Translations under genes and position numbers: made by a program
Shown: piece by piece, positions 23,558-35,490 of the stretch
Layout of the letters: each line of letters begins with the position of its first letter
Position numbering within the stretch: the first letter of the stretch is position 1
Notes under the pieces: model-generated
What the model was told of the DNA's origin: nothing
The model's input: only the letters and a program-made list of their open reading frames with translations
The model's database searches: none
Assembly: GCF_030272615.1 (NCBI RefSeq)
Contig: NC_081414.1
Location: 53,934,636 to 53,998,635 of the forward strand
Source of the DNA: Cryptomeria japonica
Lineage: Eukaryota > Streptophyta > Pinopsida > Cupressales > Cupressaceae
Length of the DNA stretch: 64,000 bases
Direction of reading: 5' to 3'

Positions 23558-25771
23558 ATGGGGTCTCCTAAATTTCCACTTTTAACTCCTCATAATTATG
23601 CATCATGGAAAATTAAGGCATGGAGTAAACTAATGGAAAAAGGACAGATTCATTATGTAAATGAAACTATTACAGCACCACCTGATCCTAAGGCTGATCC
23701 TAATGCTCAAATTCAATGGCTTACTAAGAATGCTATGGCACTTGGAACTCTTTGAAAGTATGTATCAGATGACCTCATTTTTCACATTGATAAGTGTACA
23801 ACAATTAAAGAGGCTTGGGATATTTTTAAGAAATTGTATGGTCAAGTTGATGAGATTAAGGGCTACAAGCTTGATAGTGAACTCACAACTTTGGATCCCA
23901 AGGATTTTGATACAATCCAAGATTATGTCACAAAAGCAACTGAGCTAAGAGAAAAGCTAAAGGATTGTGGAATTGACAAAAAGGATGCTCAATTGGTTTA
24001 TAACTTGTTGGACAAGCTTCCTTCAGAGTATGCAACCTTTGTATCTAGCTTTCACACCCATAGGTTAGCTCAAGGTTCCTCGTACACTTCTCCCTCTTTT
24101 GACTCATTCACGGAGATGTTGATACTTGAGAAATCTAAGTTGACCACAATGGGGATTCTCAAATATTCAAAGTCACAAGCTTTGGTGGCTAACAAAGGGA
24201 ATCAAAGTAATCAAGGAAAAGGCAAGAATCAAAAGCAACCTAAGTCTAAACCACAACAAGATGGAGCAAAATCTTCCTCTCCACAACAAGGTGATTCACC
24301 ATTCTCACCTAAGAGGAAATCATATAAGGACAATATTTTTTATGGATATTGCAAGAAGTCAAGACATGATGAACATCATTGTTATAAGGATATTGATGAG
24401 TTGAAGAATCTTCTTGAGAAGAATAGAATCAACCTACCTTCTAGAATGTCTACATTGGCTTCTTCTTCCAAGTATAAAGGAAAGGACCACTCTTTTGGGA
24501 CAAATAAAGGAAAGGGACAAGCTCTTTGTGCTACTACAAGTCATGATTTAGGGAGATGGCTTCTAGATTCAGGGGCTTCTCATCATATGGCATCTTCGCA
24601 GTCTATGTTTTCTACATTTGAGCCTTGCCACATGCCGTAGATTTTGATGGGCAATCAAACATACATGGATGTGATTGGGAAAGGATCTATTGCAATTGGG
24701 GATAATTCCTTCAATGATGTGTTGTGTGTACCCCACTTGACAAATAATCTTCTTTCCATCTATCAAATCACACATGGGGAAACTAGGAAAATTGTGGAGT
24801 TCACACCTGATTCAGTTATCATTAGAGACTTGGAGAGTGGAGCTATCATTGCGACTGGGGTGGTTGATCATGCATCTCAGTTGTACTCTTTTTCACATTT
24901 TGGTCCTATTGATGAGGTTGATTCTTCCTATGTTGATGATTCAAATTTTGAGGAGAACTTTGGGCATTTGAACTTGGGGATTCTCACTTGTGATCTTGTT
25001 CTTGAGCCTTGCATATCATCTCCTTCTATTGATATCACACCACCTATTGCACCTGATGATGCAGCTAGTGTGATAGTTTTGCCTTCTTATGATTCAGTGC
25101 AATAGGATATTTCATGTCTTCTAGCTTCAGTTGATTGGGATACCTACTTGACAGACATTACAGGTTTGTTTGTGGAGTCCTACATTACAAATTTGGGAGA
25201 CATCACTGATGACATTCATCTTCTCTTTGATGAAGATGATCCTTCTTTGATTGTTGCGAGGGATCCCTCTAACCCTCTTGTGCATTCTCTACATGATCAA
25301 TCTTTAGAGGTTGACATGATTGTGGATACTTTTGTACAACACTTGGAGGAGGTATCTTTATCTTTTGAGGAGACATATGATTCTTTTGACATTGTTCTAC
25401 ATTCATCTCCGCTAGATCTTGAAGTGCCTTTTTCAGTAGTGTGGCACAGTTTACCACCATTGGAGGTACCTTTCAGCATCGACATGGGGACACTTGAGCA
25501 ATTTTTAGAGATTCCTTTCATCACGAGTATTTTTTCTCCATCTTCCTTTCATGGTTGGGGAGACTTTTTGGATACACCTTTAGTTTTGTTTCTTCCTAAG
25601 GGGAGGAATGTTGTTCAACGTTCATGGAGTGGTTTCTTCATTCATCTTCGAGCTTCTATCATTGGTGCAGATTCCAAATTAAGGGGGGGCTTCCTAGTCT
25701 CTCTTCTTCTTCTCTCATATGGGGGGGACTTTTTCCTCACATGGGGTTTTGTCCTTCAGATACTTCTATGA
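23558..25771 (+). pseudogene. Gag-protease-acidic tail polyprotein of the nested element
   Basis: One frame of 738 codons from ATG 23558 (MGSPKFPLLTPHNYASWK) to a TGA at 25769. It has a UBN2-type gag; a Lys/Gln-rich stretch; a damaged zinc knuckle (YCKKSRHDEHHC, first Cys lost); and a protease with LLDSGASHHM near 24,560 that continues to LCVPHLTNNLLSI. Where Copia elements go on to the HLGH pre-integrase region, this frame instead runs about 280 codons through an Asp/Glu- and Ser-rich segment (FDEDDPSLIVARDPSNP, HLEEVSLSFEETYD) that I cannot assign. In-frame stops are TGA 23753, TAG 24638 and TAG 25103, all explainable by C-to-T or G-to-A change. There are no frameshifts. Confidence 0.82.
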
Positions 25772-25985
25772 GAGTTCTTTGTATCTAGTTTTCATCTCTC
25801 TTTTGGGGGAGGTTTTTTTCCCATTGGGTTTTTCTCTCTTTCCCTACTTTGTGAGAGATTTCCTTGCATTGGTTTTCATGCATTTGCATTTGTACATGGG
25901 TACCTGACATGGCCTCATAGCCGGGACCCATCTTGTATTGCTTAGTTGCATTGTAGACTTAAGTGCATTCCCCTAAGTTGCACTT

Positions 25986-25994
25986 AAGGGGGGG
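25986..25994 (+). promoter_or_regulatory. Polypurine tract of nested element
   Basis: AAGGGGGGG abuts the 3' LTR start at 25995. Confidence 0.8.
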
Positions 25995-26457
25995 TGTTGG
26001 TGTAAATAATTATTCATTATGGATATTATTACACTTTACTTAAGTTTACTTAGGAAATGCATTTCATAGTAGTTTGGGTATGAGACACTTGGGTGTTTGT
26101 GCCACATTGGGATAGTGTGTGTAGGAGAATTTCCACCTTTTATGGTGTTGATCTTGTTGCTACACTCCACATTTAGTGGGTGATCCACCTCATGTGGAAT
26201 ATTATATTGTTTCTCCTACCTACCCACACCTATTTCCTACCTACCCTTGTTCCTTATTGAGCCACATGTCATGTTAGTGTGCTCACATATTCATATAGCC
26301 TTGCCTATATAAGTAGGCTCATATTCATTGTATGTATTGCTTGATGATCTAGTTGACCAATATTTTCATCTTGATATAATACAGTTTATTTCTATCATCT
26401 ATTTTGTTTTCTCTATTTGTGCTTTCCATTGCCTCTAGATCTTGGCAAAATCTCACA
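25995..26457 (+). repeat. 3' LTR of nested element (463 bp)
   Basis: Starts TGTTGGTGTAAATAA, ends CTCACA. Same length as the 5' LTR with no indels. Confidence 0.92.
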
Positions 26458-26462
26458 CTATC
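26458..26462. repeat. Right target duplication of nested element (CTATC)
   Basis: Follows the 3' LTR. The Copia-2 RNase H frame resumes directly from it. Confidence 0.82.
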
Positions 26463-26627
26463 AAACTAAATTTTCTAAGGGAAAAAGTTGAAGAAAAGGA
26501 GATAAAACTAGTTTATGTGAATACTAAAGAACAACTTGTAGATATCTTTACAAAACCTTTGCCTAAGGAGACTTTTAAATATCTCAGAGATCAGCTTGGA
26601 GTCATACCACCACCGATAGAGACTTAG
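26463..26627 (+). pseudogene. Copia-2 RNase H C-terminus after the nested insertion
   Basis: The RNase H frame resumes as KLNFLREKVEEKEIKLVYV and ends with the typical LVDIFTKPLP and a TAG at 26625. Removing the nested element and one target copy restores continuity with 22257. Confidence 0.88.
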
Positions 26628-26706
26628 ATAGTTGATGATTGTCATCAACTGACATAATTAACAGACAAATCTTTTACTCTGGTCTTTGATGAGGAAGCTA
26701 CTTCTT

Positions 26707-27032
26707 AGGGGGAGTAGTTGGTATATTGAATTGATTGGTATTTTGTATATGAACTTGGTTTTATTATAACTTTGGCATTTGATGTCAAAGGGGGAGAGAT
26801 ATCTATGGAAAAACACATTATCTTTTGAGGAGAGATTGGTATTGAAAAACTCTAGATAACACATGTTGCTCCCAGGGGGAGAGATTGTTGTTTGGGAGAG
26901 ACTATTACTCTTTGTATGTATCTTGATTTTCGGTTATAATCTTTTCTAGAGATTGTTGGTTTTTGGCATTTCCGTTTTGGCACTTTGATGGTTTTTCCAT
27001 CTTGTGTCGCCATCAATGCCAAAGGGGGAGAT
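26707..27032 (+). repeat. Array of polypurine-tract-like motifs before the Copia-2 3' LTR
   Basis: AGGGGGAG-type purine runs occur at about 26707, 26787, 26874 and 27021, with a weaker GAGGAGAGATTGG at 26826. Several are followed by TTGGTAT or TTGTTG like the true LTR start. The last (27021-27032) abuts the 3' LTR and should be the functional PPT. Confidence 0.7.
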
Positions 27033-28091
27033 TGTTGGTATTTTGGTATGGTTTTGTCATTGATGTCAACACCTACTAAAACACTAGCACTTTGGAGATC
27101 CAACACAATTCATCGGCAAGCAAGTAACTATTGCATAGTTACTGGTATATGGTTCAGCGGCAGGATATAAGGATCACCGACACTTGGAATGATATGGAAG
27201 ACACTTGGTAATATCGAAGACATCATGTGGACATCTTATCTTAATGAATTAATCATTGGTGTATTCATATTTGCATATTTGCTTTTATCGGCAAATAGGT
27301 CCAGGGTTATCTAGGGTTACACCGATAGGTTTATCTTTTCCAGATCAGCATGGCACGCTATGGAGATGATTAATTATTGTTGTAAATGCTTTAAGCCAAC
27401 ATGTTCAATTGGTTATTACATCAAATATTATATTGATCGTAAAATGTTTTATTGTAATATCTTGTAGAGTCGACCTACTAAAATTCGTCTTAGGTTATGG
27501 TATAAATGCAAGATCTTATTTGTAAGATCAAGTGTGAAATGCGAAAAAGAATTGTGTGAAGGTATATGCGAGATTAAGTAGTGAAATACACGCAAACATC
27601 ATTTGAAGGTGAAGCTAGGTTTTTGTGAAAGAATATCAGCATTACACCGGTACTGAATCTAGCATATGAAGATGCTATTTTGTGCAGTACATTCTTATTG
27701 GATTTAACCATCCAACTATAGTCAGTCTAACTCCCATTTTGTGATTGAGCAGTGAGCTCTAGGTTGTTGGCCTTCCTACATGTGCAAACCCCATTTATGT
27801 ACACTTACTATTTGTAGTAGTATCATCTGATTGTGGGTAAGGTTTCCCACCATGGTTTTCCCCTTACAGGGTTTCCACATACAAATATTGGTATCATATG
27901 TTGTGGATGACTTTGTGTTTATGTTTCATGCATTAATTTTTTATCGGTATAGCAATTAACTGTTAAAACTATCTACTGGCATACTTAATTGGTTTACCAG
28001 TATTAAGCATTAAGTTGGTTAAGTTGTTTTTTGTTTGAATTTATTAGACAACTGATTCACCCCCCCTCTGAGTTGTCTCCGGGACCTAACA
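27033..28091 (+). repeat. 3' LTR of Copia-2 (1,059 bp)
   Basis: Starts TGTTGGTATTTTGG and ends GGGACCTAACA. It aligns with 17194-18256 with scattered substitutions and a few small indels. Confidence 0.93.
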
Positions 28092-28096
28092 TATTA
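28092..28096. repeat. Right target-site duplication of Copia-2 (TATTA)
   Basis: Exact partner of 17189-17193, immediately after the 3' LTR. Confidence 0.88.
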
Positions 28097-30494
28097 TTTA
28101 CAATAACAAATCAATCCCCCTTTGGTGTGCAAAAAGATAGGAGAATGAGAGCGATGGGAACCAGGGTCACAACATTTGAGGAGCTCCTTTGGGGATCATA
28201 ATCGAATCCTCTTATATTTCTCTGATCTAGGTGCATGACTCAATTTGACGACTGTAGCTCACCGTTTCTACATTTTTAGTCTCATTTCCAACACTTTACC
28301 TTAATTTCAACAATTCAACTTACATAAGAGGGTAAAAAAATTCACACCTTGAATCCAATCACTATTTTCAGTCCTAATCTTAGTTGGTTTGTGACTAATT
28401 CAATTAGATTCAACCCCTCTTTTGAATGTAAAAGGTCCTTATGAAAACATTAGTTGTTTCTTCCTTCTATGATGGAAACCCTAATTTTTCACCTTTTACA
28501 TTTTTGTGAACCTAAGATTTTACACCTTTAATTCTAATTTATGTTCTCACATTTGAGTTTTTATGCAATTTAAGATTTAAATTTTTATTTACAAGTTTGA
28601 TTTTGAAGTGAAATTTAAAAATTTAGAGGTTAAATTCAACAAAACCCTAATTTTCAAATTTAAAATCGTGCTTGTGAATTGCTTAATTTGGATTAATTAT
28701 TTCAGATTTAAGTGTTTTCCGATTTTACAATTCAAAATTTTATTTAAAATTTTAATTTCCAATCAAATTTCAAAAACCCTAATTTCAATAGACTAGTAAG
28801 TCCATGGTTGGGTAGAAAAGCACCCTAGTGATACTTTCCCTCTCTCAACTTGTAAATATCATTAAAGTTCAGATTGAATATCAAGAAAATTGTAAACACT
28901 AAACCCTTCTTTATTGTATTTATGATTTTGCACTTTTGTTTGTTTATGTTTCAATCATATATAAAATTATAGAAGGTGTTGCTTATAATTTAAAGGAAGG
29001 GCTTTGGCAATGCCTGCCTGAATGTCTAGAGAGATACCATTATAGCATTAGGTCATTTCAACCTAAACTAAAGGTGGGAGGGTGGCAATCAAGTTTCTGA
29101 CTAGTTTTTATTAATTTTTTCATTCATATTAATTCTTTTCAATTGAAGAAGCAATAGATTATTATACTTGGAAAAAAAAAATTAGAAAATTTTTCAATAA
29201 ATTTGAAAATAAATTGTTAATTTTATAAATGTTTTAGATATATTTATTCAGAAATTATGCAATTTATTATACAATATTGTATACATATACACATATATGC
29301 ACATAAATATAATAATAACTAGATTAAATGGTTTTTGTAGATTGATATTTCTAATGCAATTAATTATGTGAAGAGAGTTAAGTACACAAAGAAGATGTGT
29401 AATGTAATGACATGTCTCAAGAATTACTATTTAAAGAACTTATTTAAAACATATAAAATAATAATAACATTTTTTGTGATCACTTCATTTTGCAATGCAA
29501 GAACTTGACTTTCAAAGGAAAATACATATTTATATACTATTGTTATTTTAAGCTTATACCATTGAAGTATAGATAGTGAAAGTGCTCTCATTGATTTAAT
29601 TTGTTATGGCAAAACAAAATGTTGTTTCTTAATGAGTGCTTCCAAGAGTTAATTGTGATGTTTGGTGAATTTAATTTAATGTGCTTGAAAAATTTATTTA
29701 TTTGTTAGATATGTTTAGAATGAAAGATCTAATTCATATGAAAAAATGTTATGATGTTTTTAGTATAAAATTGTATTTTCTAATATTTAACAAAATTGCC
29801 CTTTTTATAGTTTGGTATTATATTATATTATCCTTATTAATATTATTCTATTCAACAGATCTTTATAGTTGATATTATATAAATATAATTAATAATTATA
29901 TAAATTTAAAACAATAATAATTAAAGTTTAGATTTGAAGTTAAGTTTATTATTATGATTATAATCAATATGTAGATTTTTTTAATTAAGTTATATAGAAT
30001 ATTATAATTATATAGATATTTAAAATGTGTATCTATTGAGGACATTTCTTTTTTATTATATCTTTGGTTATTTGTATTGATGGAAGTTGTATCTATGGTA
30101 AACTATATTTTCTTAGTGTTATGTCTAAAGTTAAATGATAAAATTTGGAAAAATTTAGGGATTAGCTAATGCAAATTGTCACTCCTTTTGATATATGCTC
30201 CTATCTATAATTGTGTTGGTCTTTGAATCTTTTGGTTTGCGACTGTGTTATGGGATTTGTTAATTATATTCTTTTAGGTAGTGTACTCAAATTTTTATTT
30301 GTTATTTAGCCTTATAATACAAGAAAGACATTCTATCATCGTAGTTCTTGGGGTGGAATAATTAATTTACTAAGAAAATGTTGTAAGTTCAATAAATTAA
30401 TTATCTTTTTCCTTTCACATACAATATTTAATTCCTAATTGTGCATGTCAAAATGCTATTAGATTTCTTGAATAATAATGAAATGAATAATAAT
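28097..30494. other. AT-rich noncoding stretch
   Basis: About 2.4 kb, strongly AT-rich from 29,100 to 30,050. No gene found. The part at about 28,480-28,800 (CCCTAATTTT and GCTTAATTTGGAT blocks) recurs around 36,760-36,990, so a dispersed repeat is present. Confidence 0.5.
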
Positions 30495-31906
30495 AACCTC
30501 TAAGTTGTTCATATTTTCAACTATCATTATCTTCCTTATTTTCTTTGTTGGTTAGAAATAGAATATTCTTTTGTTGGTTCCTCTTTTCTCACCCTTAATT
30601 TTTCATTCCTTTTACCACTTCATTTTTAAATGTTATCTCTACAAATCAAATAATATTTATTTCTTCATCTTGATAATGAAGAACTTAGTTATCCCAATAT
30701 TTGATACTAAGACACCCTTCATGCATTATGACCATTGAATATGGTTACATCATTTTGGCTAGTCTTGTTCATTTGTGGTTACTATATGATTTCAAATATA
30801 TATTTTTTAGTTTCTAATAAGTTATATTTGATAACATGTGTAATTAAAGGGCCACAATAACTCTTAAGGTTGACATACATCCTTATGTTGAAAATGCGAT
30901 ATGATGGCCCACAATGAATGAATACGTTTTTTATTGCCATTTTAATTTAAAATTTTGCTAAACCATTTGAATTTCTTCTTCAGTCATGCTAGGCCCTTAG
31001 CTATATTTTATTAAAAAGATTTTACTTACACTCATGTATAGTGACCTTGTGAAGGATTGATCTTTTAGGATTGGTTGTAGTTTTCATGCAGATGCTTTAC
31101 TCTTAATGATTGAGTAGTGTACTCTTGTGTAGTATTACTAAGAATTCCTTAAAGTTATAATTTATGAAAAGTGGGATGGGCTTGTACCATTATAATGTAT
31201 TACATAACTGTAGAAAAGTGTCACTTAGGGAAAATAAAAAGGGCACACCTAGCAAAAAAGAACCCCAACAAATAAATACCAATGAAAAAACACTAACACA
31301 AACTAAACCAGAGACAAAAAAGACAACAAAAAGGACAACAAAACCAACGAAACTAACTAACAACCAAAAGCACAAAGAGATGGGCTACTGCGCAGAGGGA
31401 TTGTCTTCTTGCCAATCATTAAATAAACTAAGAACTTTTTCAAAAATGTAAATATTTTTATTTGAATCTTTAATAGAATTAGGGCTACGAGAATTCAGAG
31501 CGTCCTTAACCATGGAAGCAGGGAATTCAACTAACAAAAAAGGAGATAGAACATGTTGCTTGCATTTGGCTCTCCTCTAATCAATTTAATATTGTATAGC
31601 TTTAAGAGAAGTTGAATATTTCACCACCATCTCTTGACATCATTTGTCCATTTTCTCAAATTTTCCAAGCAGGAGCTCCTAGTTCTCTTTTAGTTTGAAA
31701 ACAATTTTGTTCTCATTTTTCTATATCACCTTCTTAAGAGCTCTTTCAATATCCCCTCAAATTTCTTCTAGTTCTCCAACTTCTTCGCCATATCAACTGT
31801 CGCTTCCCAAACATGTTTATCTATGATATCCATAACCTATTTATCCACCCTTGCCTTCGCATCAACCATTGCTTCATGACTATTAATTTTTTTGATTGCC
31901 ACATCA
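30495..31906. repeat. Dispersed repeat, copy 2, interrupted by an LTR
   Basis: Copy of 13727-15160. It stops at GATTGCCACAT, exactly where the LTR of the element at 31911 begins, so copy 1 shows the uninterrupted site. Confidence 0.72.
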
Positions 31907-31910
31907 AAAT

Positions 31911-33000
31911 TGTTGGCAAGAGACACTGCACACATGTTGAGATGTTGTCATTAATGCAAACTCATATTAGTTTTGGTATCCGCACTTCATTTTTTCATCA
32001 TTTCAGAAGATTGAGTTGAGATTGATTGAGTCCGGTGAGGTCCAGTAAGAAGATATGTATCCAATAGTATATAATTTTGCTTAATAGATTATCTTGGTAG
32101 TGTATTTTGGTTTGCAGATCTAGGAGAAGGTTTTTGGTCATGTAATTGGCCTTATTCTATATTTATGGCCTTTGGTGTTAAGTTTGGTGTCAATTAGAAG
32201 ATCCGGTAATCATGTTTTTGGAAAGAACAGTGTATATCTCAGGTAATCTGTGGTGATTCGATTTGCAAATCTTCTGGATTGATTTTGGTTATTGCTTGCA
32301 TGTTCAAGGATGGTGAGATATCATGGGGGAAGCATGAGGACATTTCCTTTTGGCACGCATGTGCATTAGATTTGGAGTTGAGTCGACTTATTTACAAGTT
32401 TCATTTTTTGTGGCGTGTTCTTGAAGCTAACATCAAATGGTTCTTATTTTGTAATGCGGATATGTAAGACCGATTGTCTTGATCATTTTAGATATCGATG
32501 GTTGTGTGAGATGTATGTATAAGTGAATATGCATAGTTCCACATGCGAATGGTGAACATTTGTGCTCTGGTATACAACATAGTAACTGAACAGAGAAATG
32601 TTGCAGAATTGAGTAAGAACACATATTTTGTATAGTTAAAAGTTCTTTGTAATATCGTACAATTATTTGTAAGGTGGTGAGCCTTTTGAAGTTGTTTCCC
32701 TTAATTTTAATTTGAGCAGTGAGCTCTAGGCAACGTTCTTGAATGCATGTGCATTCCACTTATGTGATATTTTTATACTTCTAACTAAGTATAATAATAT
32801 TATGGATTTGAATCCCACCATGGTTTTCCCTTATCTGGGTTTTGATGTAAAAATCTTGGTGTAATGGTGATGTTGTTCTTTGCTTTCTATTTTTGCACTT
32901 TACTTTCTTTCATAAGCATTAAGTGGTTCAAATATTAGATTGATAAAGTTAAAAATTGTGAAACACTGATTCACCCCTCTCTTAGTGTTCATTGATTACA
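31911..33000 (+). repeat. 5' LTR of NA-1 (about 1,090 bp)
   Basis: Begins TGTTGGCAAGAGACAC and ends CATTGATTACA. Near its end is CTGATTCACCCCTCTC, as in the Copia-2 LTR family. The PBS follows within 6 bp. Confidence 0.78.
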
Positions 33001-33005
33001 AGAAT

Positions 33006-33017
33006 TGGTATCAGAGC
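33006..33017 (+). promoter_or_regulatory. Primer binding site of NA-1
   Basis: TGGTATCAGAGC, tRNA-Met type. Confidence 0.85.
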
Positions 33018-33068
33018 ATAGTTCCTTGGAAGAAGCCTAACAAGTAGAGGTTGATCTGGGAAGGTGAA

Positions 33069-34113
33069 TCAATGTATTTTGGTAGTCTGAAACAATAGTT
33101 GGTTGTTTCTCTTGAAGATATTGATCATGCATAGGATGAGAATCAACAAGTGAAGGAAAATCATAAATATACTAAGGAATATATTGAGACATTGAAAGAT
33201 CAATTGAACAATTCAAGGGATAAGAAGAAATAACTTGTTGATAAGATAAACGAGAAAGAAAGTTAGAGCATTGATGAAGAAGCCTTGAAACAAAAGACTG
33301 AATAGTGTGAAAGACTTGCTAGAGCTAATATAGTCTACAAGAATGAGATGGAAGCTATTGTCATGAGATTGAAGAAAGAAAGAAAGAAAAATGAAGAAAA
33401 GCTTACTCAGTCCCTCATAGACAAATTAGATGAATGCTGCAGACTTGAAGATGAAATTAGATAATTGAAAAATGACCTACAAGATTCAGAGAACATGAGG
33501 AAGATCTTGGAAACTAGGTTCTACTTCTCAAAGTTAATCTTGATGCTGCAAATGAATACAATGAGAAATTCTGGAATAGTTCAGCCTGACTTGATGAGAT
33601 GCTTGCAAGTTAGAAGAATTCTAATGACACTCGAGGTCTTAGATTTGAGAAAGGTGAATACTCCAAGAAAGCCCATTGGAAAAAAACTCAAGAAGGTCTC
33701 CGATAAGGCAACCTAATACTCATAAGTTCAATGGAGATTAATTTGTTTGCAACAAATTTGGTCATATGGATAGTCAATACATAAATATGATGATCAAGAA
33801 TGGTCCTACTTTTACTAGTCAATATTTTAAATGCATCAAATAAGAACATAAGTCAGATGAATGCAAAAGTTTGATGAATAACTTCTAGAATAGGAGAAAT
33901 GTCAGATGATATGCATGTGGTATGTTTGGACATGTTGCTAGCCAATGTAGAATGAGAAGGAATCAGATGAATTTCAGGCCTATGCAAGAAAATGTTGTTT
34001 GCTATGCATGCAAGAAATCCGTTCACATTGCTAAGTATTGCAGAAGCAAAAACATGAATAGGAGAGGTCCTAAAGATAAAAAGAAAGAATGTGAAGACAA
34101 ACGAGAAGGGTAA
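33069..34113 (+). pseudogene. Coiled-coil and multi-CCHC gag-like protein of NA-1
   Basis: Broken by stops and frame changes. The first half is Glu/Lys-rich with coiled-coil character (YIETLKDQL, KKERKKNEEKL, EDEIRxLKNDL). The second half shows four cysteine-histidine units: CNKFGH from 33748, a damaged C-KxEHKSDEC, CGMFGHVASQC near 33,920, and CYACKKSVHIAKYC near 34,000. Only the last two keep the full CX2CX4HX4C spacing or nearly so. Such knuckles bind RNA in retroelement gag proteins. The open stretch 33922-34113 covers the last two. No protease follows. Confidence 0.6.
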
Positions 34114-34233
34114 ACGAAAAGGTGAAGAGATCATAGATCAAATGAAGAAGACATGGGTCAAAAAGACTGATTTAGAGGTAGGAAGTGGGTCCGCACCTGA
34201 TTCTGGTGTTGGAACTACATCCGGTAAGAAGGA

Positions 34234-34988
34234 AGATGTTAGATCTTATATATGTGTCTGATTGAAGAATTGGGGAGTTCCCAAATGTTGAATCTATATA
34301 ATAACAAGCTATATGATGAAGGCTCCATATTGAAACCTAAATTTCTTGATTTGGATAGAAAGGGTTTTTGTGTAGTTTGTGAAATTCCTGATGGCATATG
34401 AGTAGGAGTGGATTCAATATATAATAAGTCATATTCATGATGAATTCATATGGCAGGATAAGCCACATAAGATCATGAAGAGATTAATTCAATACATCAT
34501 AGGGTTATGTGCATCTGGTCAATTGTTGTCTTTGTAAGCTACAAAGAATGATGTTGTAACAAATGCAACTGGATTTAAATTTGATAGAAGAGCAATGAAA
34601 AATGATGAAATCTTGGAGGATGACATCCAGTTTGCCTCCATGGTAATAGGATACAAAGTCTATTATTTCAATAGGATAAAGTTTATTTTTGGTACTGCCA
34701 TTTATGATGCATATGTGATGTTGAAGAAAGATAAGAAGTATGATAGTTGTGAGTTGCTCCAGAGTGAGCTGATTAAAAAATTGAATAAATTCAAAGAAAA
34801 AAGAATAATTCCTTGAAGTATGGATATCTATTGTTCTGTATTTTCTTTTATTTCAAGAATGAGATTCCAGCATTTGGTCTGGTACAATGGGCATTTGATA
34901 GGCTAGTTGGAGTATAAATCTGAGAGTATCTCTATAGCTCTGGTGATTCCAAAGCCTGCAATGCAAACCTATGTGCCTATTTTTGGTA
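34234..34988 (+). repeat. Unknown-domain segment, copy A
   Basis: About 750 bp matching 35491-36245 (offset 1,257 bp). Coding resemblance is kept (KFDRRAMKNDEILEDDIQF, MVIGYKVYYFNR, AYVMLKKDKKYDSCELL), but the frame has stops and shifts. Confidence 0.7.
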
Positions 34989-35490
34989 GGTTGCAGAAGT
35001 GTATATGTTGGTTACAGATGTTTTTGATGAATCTCCAGAATATTTGAACCGATTTGAAGATCTGAAGAAGAATTTATATCAGATGGAGAATATCTGGAAC
35101 AATTACAAAAAAGTGCATTTATTACAGTGAAAAGTTAGGTTTGCAATGGATAAAATGTGACTTTTTCACTTCAATTATCATATTATGAATTAAAGAGAAT
35201 AATCTTAGATTGTTCTACAAAGAAGACGATTAGCGAAACCAAGTGCTATTTGATTTCCAAAGAGATTTAGCATGTAAACCTATTCTAGCGTCAAAGGTAT
35301 TTTGCAAACCTTTTTTTGGTTGATATTTGGAATTTAAATTTGCCAAAAGGTTGTGTCTAGTACCACAACCCCTCTTGTTGTGAATATCACCAAGCGCCCT
35401 CGTTTGAATCTCAAAGATCACTCGTGTATCTCTATGGATGACAATCCAAAGAGTGTTTTTTTGTCCGTACACTACAGTGTTATATAAGGA

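Larger units (their letters stand above)
22263..26457 (+). mobile_element. Nested non-autonomous Copia-like element (gag-PR plus novel tail)
   Basis: Two 463-bp LTRs, a PBS, a 780-bp leader, one gag-protease-tail frame and a polypurine tract make a 4.2-kb element. It is inserted in the RNase H of Copia-2 with target duplication CTATC (left copy now CTATT). The left LTR begins TATTGG where the right begins TGTTGG. Both defects are C-to-T or G-to-A. The LTRs differ at 13 of 463 positions by hand count (2.8%), ten of them transitions. No integrase, RT or RNase H is present, so mobility would have needed proteins from another element. Confidence 0.9.
17194..28091 (+). mobile_element. Ty1/copia LTR retrotransposon (Copia-2) with nested insertion
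   Basis: LTRs of 1,063 and 1,059 bp, both TGTTGG...CCTAACA, are flanked by the 5-bp duplication TATTA (17189-17193 and 28092-28096). The internal region has a PBS, a single-frame gag-pol interrupted by stops, and a polypurine tract. A complete second element (22258-26462) sits inside its RNase H. The LTRs look more diverged (roughly 5%, rough impression) than those of the nested element, as expected for the older host. Confidence 0.94.

Noticed and set aside
25148-25771. The acidic tail of the nested element as an envelope-like protein
   Set aside because: No signal peptide or convincing transmembrane anchor; only a weak hydrophobic stretch near the end. An unknown module is the safer call.
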